From Magnetococcales bacterium (GTDB lineage: Bacteria > Pseudomonadota > Magnetococcia > Magnetococcales > JADFWT01), in assembly GCA_015233785.1 (NCBI GenBank), contig JADFWT010000018.1, forward strand, positions 1 to 36,255: a stretch of 36,255 nt of DNA, written 5' to 3'. Below the pieces are notes generated by a model. It was not told the DNA's origin. It did no database searches and saw nothing but the letters and a program-made list of their open reading frames with translations. A program made the translations under genes and the position numbers. Positions 15,047 to 23,197 of the stretch are shown piece by piece (the stretch's first letter is position 1; each line of letters begins with the position of its first letter).

Positions 15047-16366
15047 TTATTCCCAACACAATCCCTGATACTCAATATTGGATTTCTGAGCCAAATCAGC
15101 ATAACCGGCCAGATCCAATAACTTCACCGGACCCGGCATGGCAAACAACTGTTGTCGCATGGCCGCATCCGCATGCGCCATAACCACCAACTCCGCCCCC
15201 AGCAACGCTTTGGCCGGATCGTCCGTTAAACGTTCCGACAGATCCGGCATCTTCTTCTTCAAAAAGGCCAAATTAGCCCCCACCAACTGCTCCATGCGTA
15301 CCCTGGGATCATAGATGGAGAGCTCAACTCCCGCCTCTACCAAACGATTGGCCAGCGGTATGGAGGGACTTTCGCGCAGATCGTCGGTACCCGGTTTAAA
15401 GGAAAGCCCCGAAAGTGCCACCCGCTTGGCCCCACTGGCCAAGACAGCTTCAATCGCCCGCTCCATGTGGGCCTGATTACTGGCCAGAATTCCATTAATA
15501 AGCGGCACATCTACCCCACCCTTGTCTGCCACGGCACTCAATGCACGCAGATCCTTGGGCAGACAGGAGCCGCCAAAGGCAAACCCAGGACGCAAATAAG
15601 CCGTGGAAATATTAAGCTTATCATCTTGAAGAAACAGCTCCACCGCCTGCCTGGGATCGGCACCGGCTTTATGCAACACTGCAGCGGTCTCGTTGGCAAA
15701 AGCGATCTTCAATGCATGAAAGGCGTTACACATATACTTCACCGACTCAGCAGTGGCGATGGATGTGTGGTGCGTCGGACCATTCACCCCAAGATAGAGC
15801 CTGGCGACCTGCTGAAAAGTCTCGGTCCGATCTGCACCAATCAGCGTAAAGGGAGGATTGAAAAAATCATCGACACTGGAGCCTTCTCGAAGAAACTCTG
15901 GATTGTTACAGAGATCCACCCCATTTTCCGGCGTACGCCCGGAACTTTCCGCCAGTAGCGGCTTGATAATATTATTCAGCGTACCAGGCAGCATGGTGCT
16001 TCGGTAGACCAGGATATGCGGCTTGGTAGAGCCCTGAAGTGCTTCACCTATTTGCCGTGTCACAGACTCCAGATAGCGCACCATAAGCGACCCATCCGGT
16101 TCGGATGGTGTTCCTACGGCAATCAGACTAAGTTCGGTTTCGGCGATGGCCCGCTTGTGATCTTGCGTCGCTTTCAGCTTGCCGGAATCTACTGCGATAC
16201 GCAGCATCTCCGGCAGTTTGGTTTCTGAGACCGGCGATTCACCTCGATTGATCTGATCGACCTTTTTAGCAACCGGATCCACGCCAATGACTTGATGACC
16301 TGCATCCGCCAGACAAGCGGCTGAGACACAGCCCACATAACCCATACCAAACACACTGATTTTCAT
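15047..16366 (-). CDS. algD: GDP-mannose 6-dehydrogenase (AlgD-like) of the UDP-Glc/GDP-Man dehydrogenase family
   Basis: A 439-residue NAD-dependent four-electron dehydrogenase. The N-terminal Rossmann motif is FGMGYVGCVSAACLADAGH. VGTPS, STMLPGT, NPEFLREGS and the catalytic PGFAFGGSCLPKDLRAL (Cys268) follow, then GLSFKPGTDDLRESPS in the C-terminal domain. Overall length, the Cys268 position, and the ending GLCW match recalled Pseudomonas AlgD (ending GICW) better than UDP-glucose dehydrogenases, so GDP-mannose to GDP-mannuronate is the favoured reaction. UDP-glucose dehydrogenase remains the alternative. No alginate polymerisation genes adjoin it. It stands alone between two inverted hairpin repeats. 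Confidence 0.8.
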   Translation of the reverse strand: MKISVFGMGYVGCVSAACLADAGHQVIGVDPVAKKVDQINRGESPVSETKLPEMLRIAVDSGKLKATQDHKRAIAETELSLIAVGTPSEPDGSLMVRYLESVTRQIGEALQGSTKPHILVYRSTMLPGTLNNIIKPLLAESSGRTPENGVDLCNNPEFLREGSSVDDFFNPPFTLIGADRTETFQQVARLYLGVNGPTHHTSIATAESVKYMCNAFHALKIAFANETAAVLHKAGADPRQAVELFLQDDKLNISTAYLRPGFAFGGSCLPKDLRALSAVADKGGVDVPLINGILASNQAHMERAIEAVLASGAKRVALSGLSFKPGTDDLRESPSIPLANRLVEAGVELSIYDPRVRMEQLVGANLAFLKKKMPDLSERLTDDPAKALLGAELVVMAHADAAMRQQLFAMPGPVKLLDLAGYADLAQKSNIEYQGLCWE

Positions 16367-16385
16367 AAAAACCAGATCCTTTATT

Positions 16386-16494
16386 TTTTATTGGGGAGTC
16401 CAGAGGGCCTCAGGCCTTCTGGCGGGTGCAGGGCAGAGCCCTGCCGGAGTCTGGGGCAGAGCCCCAGTAAAAAGGCGAAGCCGAAGGCGAGCCA
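16386..16494 (-). repeat. Hairpin-rich intergenic repeat, copy B (inverted relative to copy A)
   Basis: On the minus strand this copy matches copy A over about 100 bases, again with three hairpins: CTGGGGC/GCCCCAG (16451-16467), GCAGGGC/GCCCTGC (16428-16444) and CCAGA/TCTGG (16400-16422). The outer pair of the middle hairpin is G-C here and C-G in copy A, a compensatory change that keeps the stem. It lies between the start of the algD-like gene and the end of ahcY. Confidence 0.85.
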
Positions 16495-16525
16495 GACAAA
16501 GAGACAAAGAGACAAAGAGACAAAG
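16495..16525. repeat. 8-bp tandem repeat, about 3.9 copies
   Basis: GACAAAGA is repeated head to tail from 16495 to 16525. It adjoins copy B of the hairpin element at the same end where copy A carries its 32-bp tandem repeat. Confidence 0.9.
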
Positions 16526-16538
16526 CTATATGCAGGCC

Positions 16539-16569
16539 AAAAAAACGGAGCCCCATAAAAGAGGCCCCG
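16539..16569 (-). terminator. Intrinsic terminator of ahcY
   Basis: On the minus strand CGGGGCCTC-TTTTAT-GGGGCTCCG forms a 9-bp stem (two G-T pairs) with a six-base loop, followed at once by seven T. It begins about 30 bases after the ahcY stop. T-rich sequence also flanks it on the plus strand, so it may work in both directions. Confidence 0.88.
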
Positions 16570-16598
16570 CTTTTTTCCAACAACCAAACAGCAAGGCT

Positions 16599-18029
16599 CT
16601 AGTAACGGTAGTGATCCGGCTTATAAGGCCCTTCCACCGGCACGCCAATATAGTCGGCCTGCTCCTTCGAAAGGCTGGTAAGATTAACACCAATCTTTTT
16701 GAGATGCAGACGTGCGACCTTCTCATCCAGCGTCTTAGGCAGTACGTAGACCTTCTTACCGTATTCATCGCCCCGAAGGAACAGCTCAATCTGCGCCAAA
16801 GTTTGGTTGGCAAACGAGGCCGACATGACGAAACTTGGGTGCCCGGTAGCACAGCCCAGATTGACCAAACGCCCTTGAGCCAACACGATGATCTTCTTGC
16901 CGTCCGGGAAGATAACGTGATCCACCTGGGGCTTGATCTCCTCCCACTCGTACTGACGCAGGGAGGCAATATCGATCTCCGAATCGAAGTGGCCGATATT
17001 GCAGACGATGGCCTCGTTCTTCATACCCTTCATGTGATCGTGGTTGATGACGTTTAGGTTGCCGGTGGTGGTGACGAAGATGTCACCCTGATCGGCAATC
17101 TCATTCATATCCACCACGCGATACCCCTCCATGGCAGCCTGAAGAGCGCAGATAGGATCGATCTCGGTGACCCATACGGTGGCACCCATACCGCGGAATG
17201 CCTGAGCACAGCCTTTGCCTACATCGCCATACCCCAGCACCACGCAGATCTTACCTGCGATCATCACGTCGGTGGCGCGCTTGATGCCGTCCAGAAGCGA
17301 CTCACGGCAGCCGTAGAGGTTGTCAAACTTGGATTTGGTTACCGAGTCGTTGACATTCATGGCCGGGAAGAGCAGCTCGCCCGCCTTCTCCATGTGATAG
17401 AGACGATGGACACCAGTGGTGGTCTCTTCGGTGACACCGCGAATATCCTTGGCCATTTTTGTCCATTTCTGGCCATCTTCGCCGAGATTTTTACGCAGCA
17501 GGGTGAGAATCGCCGCCCACTCTTCATTGTCGTCATCTTTGCTCTCGGGGATCGCGCCAGCGGCCTCAAACTCAACGCCCTTATGCACCAGCAAGGTGGC
17601 GTCGCCGCCGTCGTCAAGAATCATGTTAGGACCGTCACTCTCCGGCCAGGCCAACGCCTGCTCGGTACACCACCAGTACTCGTCGATGGTCTCGCCCTTC
17701 CAGGCAAAAACCGGAATACCAGCAGCTGCAATAGCAGCCGCCGCATGATCCTGGGTGGAGAAAATATTGCATGAGGCCCAGCGCACATCGGCACCCAGGT
17801 CCACCAGCGTCTCAATGAGCACCGCAGTCTGAATCGTCATATGCAGGGATCCGGTAATACGGGCTCCCTTCAGCGGCTGGGATGCCCGGAACTCATCACG
17901 AATGGCCATCAGGCCCGGCATCTCGACTTCGGCGATGCTGATCTCCTTGCGACCCCACTCGGCCAGAGAGATGTCCGCCACCTTATAATCCTGAAACGAG
18001 GACTCGGCCAACTTCAGATTTCCAGACAC
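16599..18029 (-). CDS. ahcY: Adenosylhomocysteinase (SAH hydrolase)
   Basis: Start moved to GTG 18029: AGGAG at 18041-18045 is eight bases upstream, whereas the track's TTG at 18053 has no ribosome site. The 476-residue enzyme hydrolyses S-adenosylhomocysteine to homocysteine and adenosine using bound NAD. Visible motifs are the substrate-domain [33 protein letters not shown], the NAD loop [11 protein letters not shown] and the C-terminal KPDHYRY. An insertion of about 40 residues (around [19 protein letters not shown]) is normal for long bacterial forms. It follows metK, linking SAM synthesis to SAH disposal, and ends at a strong terminator. Confidence 0.96.
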   Translation of the reverse strand: MSGNLKLAESSFQDYKVADISLAEWGRKEISIAEVEMPGLMAIRDEFRASQPLKGARITGSLHMTIQTAVLIETLVDLGADVRWASCNIFSTQDHAAAAIAAAGIPVFAWKGETIDEYWWCTEQALAWPESDGPNMILDDGGDATLLVHKGVEFEAAGAIPESKDDDNEEWAAILTLLRKNLGEDGQKWTKMAKDIRGVTEETTTGVHRLYHMEKAGELLFPAMNVNDSVTKSKFDNLYGCRESLLDGIKRATDVMIAGKICVVLGYGDVGKGCAQAFRGMGATVWVTEIDPICALQAAMEGYRVVDMNEIADQGDIFVTTTGNLNVINHDHMKGMKNEAIVCNIGHFDSEIDIASLRQYEWEEIKPQVDHVIFPDGKKIIVLAQGRLVNLGCATGHPSFVMSASFANQTLAQIELFLRGDEYGKKVYVLPKTLDEKVARLHLKKIGVNLTSLSKEQADYIGVPVEGPYKPDHYRY

Positions 18030-18155
18030 TGGGCATGCTCCTATTAGATTCAATTGAATGCGGGCGGCGATTTTGGGCCAGCACGCAAGGGTTTCAATCC
18101 ACTATAACATCAAAATATCGAATAAAAGAATTTTTTATGGGCTCGCTTAAGATAC

Positions 18156-18195
18156 AGACGGATCCATGCAGGGCTAAACCCACATGGATCCGTCT
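18156..18195. other. Long perfect hairpin between metK and ahcY
   Basis: AGACGGATCCATG and its exact 13-base reverse complement enclose a 14-base loop that itself holds GGG/CCC pairing. It lies 44 bases after the metK stop and 127 before the ahcY start. No T-run follows closely on the minus strand, so simple intrinsic termination is doubtful. mRNA processing, 3' protection of metK mRNA, or attenuation before ahcY are possible. I found no match to SAM or SAH riboswitch cores in this 209-base gap. Confidence 0.75.
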
Positions 18196-18238
18196 TTCAT
18201 CTGCCGATCCAGACCCGTTTCAGGGTCGAGTGGCGACC

Positions 18239-19405
18239 TTACAGACCGGCGTCCGCCTTGAGGGCGTCGGCCTTGTCGGTCTTCTCCCAGTTGCAGTCGG
18301 CAATATCACGACCAAAGTGACCGTAAGCGGCCAGTTGGCGGTAGATAGGACGCAACAGGTCGAGATCTTCAATAATCGCCTTGGGGCGCAAATCAAAATG
18401 CTTGTGGACCAAGGCTTCGATTTTCTTGTCGGAGACCTTACCGGTACCGTAGGTGTCAATCATCATGGAGACCGGCTTGGCCACGCCGATGGCATAGGCC
18501 ATCTGCACCTGACAGCGATCCGCCAGACCTGCGGCGACGATATTCTTGGCCACATAACGACCCATATAGGCCGAGGAGCGATCCACCTTGGAGGGGTCCT
18601 TGCCAGAGAAGGCACCGCCACCATGACCACCCACACCACCGTAGGTGTCAACGATGATCTTACGACCGGTAACGCCGCAGTCCGCAGCCGGACCACCCAT
18701 CACAAAACGCCCGGTGGCATTGATGTGATACGCCGTGCCCTTCTTGAGCAGCTTTTTGGGGATGACCTGTTTGACCACCTCTTCCTGAATCACCTCCACC
18801 AGCTCTTTGTGGGTGACATCATCGCGATGCTGAACCGCCACAACCACGGCGTCAATAGCCTTGGCAATGCCGTTTTCGTAGCGGAAGGTGACCTGGGATT
18901 TGGCGTCGGGACGCATCCAGGGATAGTTGCCGGACTTCATCACTTCAGCCTGTTTCTCCATCAGCCGGTGGGCGTAGAAGATTGGGGCGGGCATCAGAAC
19001 CGGAGTCTCATTACAGGCATATCCAAACATCAGGCCCTGGTCGCCAGCACCCTGCTCACGATCCAGCCCTTCACCTTCATTAACGCCCTGAGCAATGTCG
19101 GGAGATTGAGCATGAATGGAGGTCAGAACCGAGCAAGAGCGGTAGTCGAAGCCCATGTCGGGATCGGCATAACCAATATCCTTGATCGCCTCACGCGCCA
19201 CGGCATCATAATCGATGCGGGCGTCGGTGGTGATCTCACCGGCCATCACCACCATACCGGTGGCCACCATGGTCTCACAGGCGACGCGCCCTCTTGGGTC
19301 CGCCGCGAAGACCGCATCCACAACACCGTCGGAAATTTGATCCGCTACTTTGTCGGGATGGCCCCCGGAAACGGACTCGGACGTAAACAGAAAACTCTTC
19401 GCCAT
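18239..19405 (-). CDS. metK: S-adenosylmethionine synthetase
   Basis: A 388-residue MetK of normal length that makes SAM from methionine and ATP. Signatures are [12 protein letters not shown] near the N-terminus, [12 protein letters not shown] in the middle and the phosphate loop [19 protein letters not shown]. The start at 19405 has AGGAG about ten bases upstream. A 135-base gap separates it from ptsI upstream, so a promoter of its own is likely though none is clear. The gap holds a small CGACGC/GCGTCG hairpin (19460-19474). Downstream lie the long hairpin and ahcY. Confidence 0.97.
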   Translation of the reverse strand: MAKSFLFTSESVSGGHPDKVADQISDGVVDAVFAADPRGRVACETMVATGMVVMAGEITTDARIDYDAVAREAIKDIGYADPDMGFDYRSCSVLTSIHAQSPDIAQGVNEGEGLDREQGAGDQGLMFGYACNETPVLMPAPIFYAHRLMEKQAEVMKSGNYPWMRPDAKSQVTFRYENGIAKAIDAVVVAVQHRDDVTHKELVEVIQEEVVKQVIPKKLLKKGTAYHINATGRFVMGGPAADCGVTGRKIIVDTYGGVGGHGGGAFSGKDPSKVDRSSAYMGRYVAKNIVAAGLADRCQVQMAYAIGVAKPVSMMIDTYGTGKVSDKKIEALVHKHFDLRPKAIIEDLDLLRPIYRQLAAYGHFGRDIADCNWEKTDKADALKADAGL

Positions 19406-19541
19406 GATTCATATTCTCCTGGTGGAAACCTGATTCTTTATAGATTTAATCAACCCTGACGACGCAGGGCGTCGAATTGGGGAATGAGCACCGTACGATG
19501 CCATGTCATAAGGGTGGATGCAAGGAGATAGTGATCGGCGT

Positions 19542-21353
19542 TCAATAGAGCCGATGCGCAGAGCCGAAGGCAGCCTTTAAGAAGCGATCCAGATGGTCGG
19601 TAATCTCTTCGGCACTCACCATCTCCATGGCGGTACGTGCCAAATCTACAGCCTGACGATATTCGACACCGCAGATGGTCTTACGAATCAACGGTAATCG
19701 CTCGGGCGTCACCGACAGCTCATCAATACCAAGTCCCATTAAAAGAACCGCATAACGAGGATCGCCGGCCATCTCGCCACAAACAGCTATGGGGGTGTGA
19801 TGCATATCGCCGGCCTGGATGGTCATGCGGATCAGGCGCAGCACCGAAGGGTCTACCGGGGAGTACAGTTCCGCCACCGACTCATCGCCGCGATCCACCG
19901 CCAGAGTAAACTGGGTCAGATCGTTGGCCCCGATACTGAAAAAGTCGGCGTAGGGTGCCAACTGATCGGCGCACAGCGCGGCAGAAGGCACCTCAATCAT
20001 AATCCCCACCTGAGGGTTATCGACAAAGGGAACCTCCTCCAGACGAAGCGATTTTTTCGCCTCATCCAGCAACAACAACGCCTCTTTAAGCTCTGCAAGA
20101 CGGGTCACCATGGGGAACATGATCTGCACGTCTCCCCCGGCTCCAGCCCGTAGAATGGCCCGAAGTTGGGTAAAAAAGGCGGCCCGCTCACTCTTCAAGC
20201 AGAGCCGCAAGCCACGCAATCCCAACGCCGGGTTGGAAGGGTTGTGGGAGAGACGCTGAAGAAAGATCTCCGACTGCTTGTCTCCGCCGATATCCAGTGT
20301 GCGGATGGTGACCGGCTTGCCCTCCATGGTTTCAACCAGGTTTGTAAACAGCTCCACCAACTCCTCTTCCGAAGGGAGTCGGGAGCGGTTCATATAGAGG
20401 TTCTCGGTACGAAACAGGCCGATGCCATCCACGCCCAACTCGGCCGCCCGCACTACGTCGGCCTGAAAATCTATGTTGGCCTTGAGACCGACACGACGCC
20501 CATCCGGGGTTTCAACCCCAGCGCCACCGATCTCCAACAGGGCGGCCCGTGAGGCGTGATACTGCTTGCGTCTGGCGTCAAATCCAGCCTGCTCCTCATC
20601 ATCTGGAGAGAGATGCAGCGTGCCGGATATGCCATCCAAGACAATCCGATCACCTGAACGAACCTGTTCCGTGACATGGGGAACCGCCACCACCGCCGGA
20701 ATCCCTAAAGCACGCGCCAGAATAGCCGTATGGGAGGTACTGCCCCCAGCTTCGGTGACAAACCCCAATACCGCCTCATGATCCATCAGCAAAGTATCCG
20801 CCGGGGTAAAGTCCTCCGCCACCAGAATCACCGGGTTGGGAAAGGCGGCAAAGGCGTTGTAGCGATTGCCCATCAGATTATGCAGAATGCGCTGACCTAT
20901 CTGTTCAATATCCCGGCGCTTCTCCCGCAGATAGGCATCTTCCATGTTCTGAAATACGGCAATCACCTCGCCCAGATAGCGTTTGACCGCCCACTCGGCG
21001 TTGCAGCGGTGCTCGCTTATATGACCCAGCACCCCTTTTTGAAACATGGCATCTTCAAGAATTAACCGATGGGCATCCAGGATATAGACCAGCTCCTGCT
21101 TATACTGGTGCGCGTCCTGATCCTTCTCAGCGGACTCTTTTAGATGGGCATGGACATGATCAAGCTGCTGACGGGACTGATCGATGGCGCGCAGAAAACG
21201 CAATCGCTCATCTTCCAGATAGGCTTCGGTGACGCAGTACTCTGGGGCATCGGGCATGCCGCGTTCAATGATGTGCGCCTCTCCTACGGCAATACCGGGT
21301 GAGACCGGCATACCGTTGAGCCGCCTGGCGATATCCATCTCCGCTGCATTCAT
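19542..21353 (-). CDS. ptsI: Phosphoenolpyruvate-protein phosphotransferase (PTS enzyme I)
   Basis: Enzyme I autophosphorylates from PEP and passes phosphate to HPr. The 603-residue protein starts with LNGMPVSPGIAVGEAH. It has the HPr-binding helical domain, the phospho-histidine motif GGSTSHTAILARALGIPAVV (H208), the PEP-binding TIM barrel (GLFRTENLYMNR; TLDIGGDKQ) and AVCGEMAGD with the catalytic cysteine. It has no N-terminal GAF domain, so it is PtsI-like in architecture rather than PtsP-like. It overlaps ptsH as ATGA. No sugar-specific EII is encoded here, so regulation through PtsN is its likely role. Confidence 0.95.
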   Translation of the reverse strand: MNAAEMDIARRLNGMPVSPGIAVGEAHIIERGMPDAPEYCVTEAYLEDERLRFLRAIDQSRQQLDHVHAHLKESAEKDQDAHQYKQELVYILDAHRLILEDAMFQKGVLGHISEHRCNAEWAVKRYLGEVIAVFQNMEDAYLREKRRDIEQIGQRILHNLMGNRYNAFAAFPNPVILVAEDFTPADTLLMDHEAVLGFVTEAGGSTSHTAILARALGIPAVVAVPHVTEQVRSGDRIVLDGISGTLHLSPDDEEQAGFDARRKQYHASRAALLEIGGAGVETPDGRRVGLKANIDFQADVVRAAELGVDGIGLFRTENLYMNRSRLPSEEELVELFTNLVETMEGKPVTIRTLDIGGDKQSEIFLQRLSHNPSNPALGLRGLRLCLKSERAAFFTQLRAILRAGAGGDVQIMFPMVTRLAELKEALLLLDEAKKSLRLEEVPFVDNPQVGIMIEVPSAALCADQLAPYADFFSIGANDLTQFTLAVDRGDESVAELYSPVDPSVLRLIRMTIQAGDMHHTPIAVCGEMAGDPRYAVLLMGLGIDELSVTPERLPLIRKTICGVEYRQAVDLARTAMEMVSAEEITDHLDRFLKAAFGSAHRLY

Positions 21354-21631
21354 GGCGCTTTTCGCCCTTCATTGAAGCGCGCCTCTACCAGTTTGCACAA
21401 GGTCTCCAGCGCCTCCTTGGCATCACCCCCCTCGGCGCTGATGGTGACCGTATCACCCTTGGCCGCCGCCAGCATCATCACATCCATGATGCTCTTTCCG
21501 TCTGCTTTTACTTTCCCCTTGCGGATGCCAATCTTTGACTCAAAACGGGACGACGCCATGGCAAACATCGACGCCGCTCGGGTATGCATGCCCAGGCGGT
21601 TACAGATAACGGCCTTTCGTTTGACTTTCAT
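21350..21631 (-). CDS. ptsH: HPr / NPr phosphocarrier protein
   Basis: Start moved to 21631: GGAG lies nine bases upstream and the 93-residue product then has standard HPr length. The phospho-acceptor histidine is H16 in RLGMHTRAA. The Ser46 region is present as ADGKSIMDVMML, so the serine used by HPr kinase elsewhere is kept even though no hprK is in the window. It carries phosphate from enzyme I to PtsN. It lies 26 bases after rapZ and overlaps ptsI. Confidence 0.95.
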   Translation of the reverse strand: MKVKRKAVICNRLGMHTRAASMFAMASSRFESKIGIRKGKVKADGKSIMDVMMLAAAKGDTVTISAEGGDAKEALETLCKLVEARFNEGRKAP

Positions 21632-21657
21632 GACCGATCTCTCCATGACCATGGTGT

Positions 21658-22542
21658 TTATCCGCTATGGGAAGCGACCTCACGCTCCATATCCCGATGG
21701 CGAACATGCGTGCTAAGACCTGACTCGTTAAGCTTCTCACACAGTCGATCCACCATATAGACCGAACGGTGACAACCGCCAGTACAGCCGATGTCTACGG
21801 TGAGATAACGCTTCTTCTCGTTACGATACTGAGGAATAAGATACTCCATCAGCGAGACAATGCGCGCCAAAAATACCTCGGCCTCGCCGTCATGCTCCAA
21901 AAAGTCCCGCACCGGCTGATCCATGCCGGTAAGCGTACGCAAGGAGAGATCGTAGTAGGGATTGGTGAGGAAACGGGCATCCAGCACAATATCGGCGTCG
22001 GTACTGGCCCCGTATTTAAAGCCGAATGAACGTAAAAATACTTTCAGGCCCGATGCGGCCTTTTCACTGAAGAGTTGATCCAGATGATCCTTGAGCATCG
22101 GTACCGTCATGGCCGATGTGTCGATGGTGTGATCGGCCACCGCCCGTACATCGTTCAGCAACGATGACTCCAGCGCCACCGCCTCACGGATGGTGTGATC
22201 CCGAGCCACCGGATGGCGTCGCCGAGTGGCCCGGTAGCGCGTCACCAACGCATCATGAGAGGCATCCACAAAGATCAGATCAAACCGCGCTGCCGAACCC
22301 CGTAGCGAATGGAGCGATTGGGCCAGTACATCCAGACACGAAGCGTCGCGGATATGGCCCCCCACCGCCACCCGACTAGGACCTTCTTCCTGGGTCTCAA
22401 AATGGTCGAGGAAGGTGGGAATCAGGGTCAATGGCAGGTTATCCACCCAAAAGAAACCCAAATCCTCCAGGTAGTGCAACACGCTGGACTTTCCGGCACC
22501 AGACATTCCGGTCACCAGCACCAGTTGTCGAATGATACTCAC
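21658..22542 (-). CDS. rapZ: RapZ family nucleotide- and RNA-binding adapter
   Basis: A 294-residue YvcJ/RapZ protein with N-terminal Walker A GMSGAGKS (12-19), a Walker-B-like FDLIFVDAS segment and the C-terminal VDIGCTGGCHRSVYMVDRL diagnostic of the family. In E. coli RapZ guides small RNAs that control glucosamine-6-phosphate synthase to RNase E and senses GlcN6P; whether this holds here is unknown. The start is GTG with a strong AGGAGG immediately upstream. Position between ptsN and ptsH matches proteobacterial rpoN clusters. Confidence 0.94.
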   Translation of the reverse strand: MSIIRQLVLVTGMSGAGKSSVLHYLEDLGFFWVDNLPLTLIPTFLDHFETQEEGPSRVAVGGHIRDASCLDVLAQSLHSLRGSAARFDLIFVDASHDALVTRYRATRRRHPVARDHTIREAVALESSLLNDVRAVADHTIDTSAMTVPMLKDHLDQLFSEKAASGLKVFLRSFGFKYGASTDADIVLDARFLTNPYYDLSLRTLTGMDQPVRDFLEHDGEAEVFLARIVSLMEYLIPQYRNEKKRYLTVDIGCTGGCHRSVYMVDRLCEKLNESGLSTHVRHRDMEREVASHSG

Positions 22543-22591
22543 AACGCCTCCTGCCAGAGCCCCCTCTGAAGCATCTGATGCGAATGGTCGA

Positions 22592-23065
22592 TCACGTCTT
22601 GCTTACCATCGCCTGATAGAGCGCCTTGGGACTATCCGCCGCCATAAGCTGCTCCTGACACGTCTTGGATCGCAACTGACGCGAAATGGTGGCCAGTGCC
22701 TGCAAGTGGGCTCTATTGTCATGAATGGGGGAGAAGAGCGCGACAATGAAATGGACAGGCCGACCGTCCATGGATTCAAAGTCCATGCCGCTGGGAATCC
22801 GCCCTAATGCGGCAATGGGACAAGCACGCTTGGCATTGGCAAACATCTCTTCGGAGAGCTTGCCGTGAGGGATGGCAATACCTTGACCGATACCGGTGGT
22901 ACTGACCCGTTCACGTTCCATCAGAGCGGCAAAAAGATCGTCGGATGAGACATCCTTCATATCTTCAGCCACAACTGTGGAGAGACGGCTCAATGCCATC
23001 TCTTTATCCTTCGCCGCCAAATCCGGTACCAGCCGGGATTTAGAGATCAGCTTCGCCATCTCCAT
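22592..23065 (-). CDS. ptsN: PTS IIA-like nitrogen-regulatory protein PtsN
   Basis: A 157-residue EIIA-Ntr domain. The phosphorylated histidine is H67 in GQGIAIPHGKL, and ALFSPIHDNRAHLQALATIS is the second family block. It receives phosphate from the HPr encoded nearby and in other proteobacteria regulates potassium transport and stress signalling. The start may be ATG 23065 or ATG 23059; neither has a strong ribosome site. A 132-base gap separates it from rpoN upstream, a place where hpf is often found; none is here. Confidence 0.94.
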   Translation of the reverse strand: MEMAKLISKSRLVPDLAAKDKEMALSRLSTVVAEDMKDVSSDDLFAALMERERVSTTGIGQGIAIPHGKLSEEMFANAKRACPIAALGRIPSGMDFESMDGRPVHFIVALFSPIHDNRAHLQALATISRQLRSKTCQEQLMAADSPKALYQAMVSKT

Positions 23066-23197
23066 GGATCAATCACGCACTATATTGGAATGGATGGATA
23101 GGCCAGTCGCGCCCAATGTCTCTTTTACCGTATAAAAACACACGCTTGATTTCTCGGCAAATAATAGTTCAATCTTTACCTCTCCACCCTTCCTAAA

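Noticed and set aside
14586-15121. Several overlapping ORFs on both strands (60 to 157 residues) rich in AFGCAC/LRLRL/KASQKK repeats
   Set aside because: They arise from the 32-bp tandem repeat and the GC-rich hairpin element read in all frames; none has a ribosome site or family features.
16381-16587. 68-residue minus-strand ORF ending in a proline-rich sequence
   Set aside because: It is the inverted copy of the hairpin repeat plus the ahcY terminator, not a gene.
18030-18238. SAH or SAM riboswitch upstream of ahcY
   Set aside because: The strong hairpin does not match the conserved cores I know for these classes; only a covariance search could reopen this.
18035-19459. 474-residue plus-strand ORF
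   Set aside because: It is antisense to metK, has no start signal, and its composition (His/Gly-rich) is that of a shadow frame.
19406-19541. Intrinsic terminator after ptsI
   Set aside because: A 6-bp CGACGC/GCGTCG hairpin exists but has a three-base loop and no T-run on the minus strand.
23066-23197. A short hpf gene between rpoN and ptsN
   Set aside because: The 132-base gap is too short for hpf and has no matching peptide in any frame.
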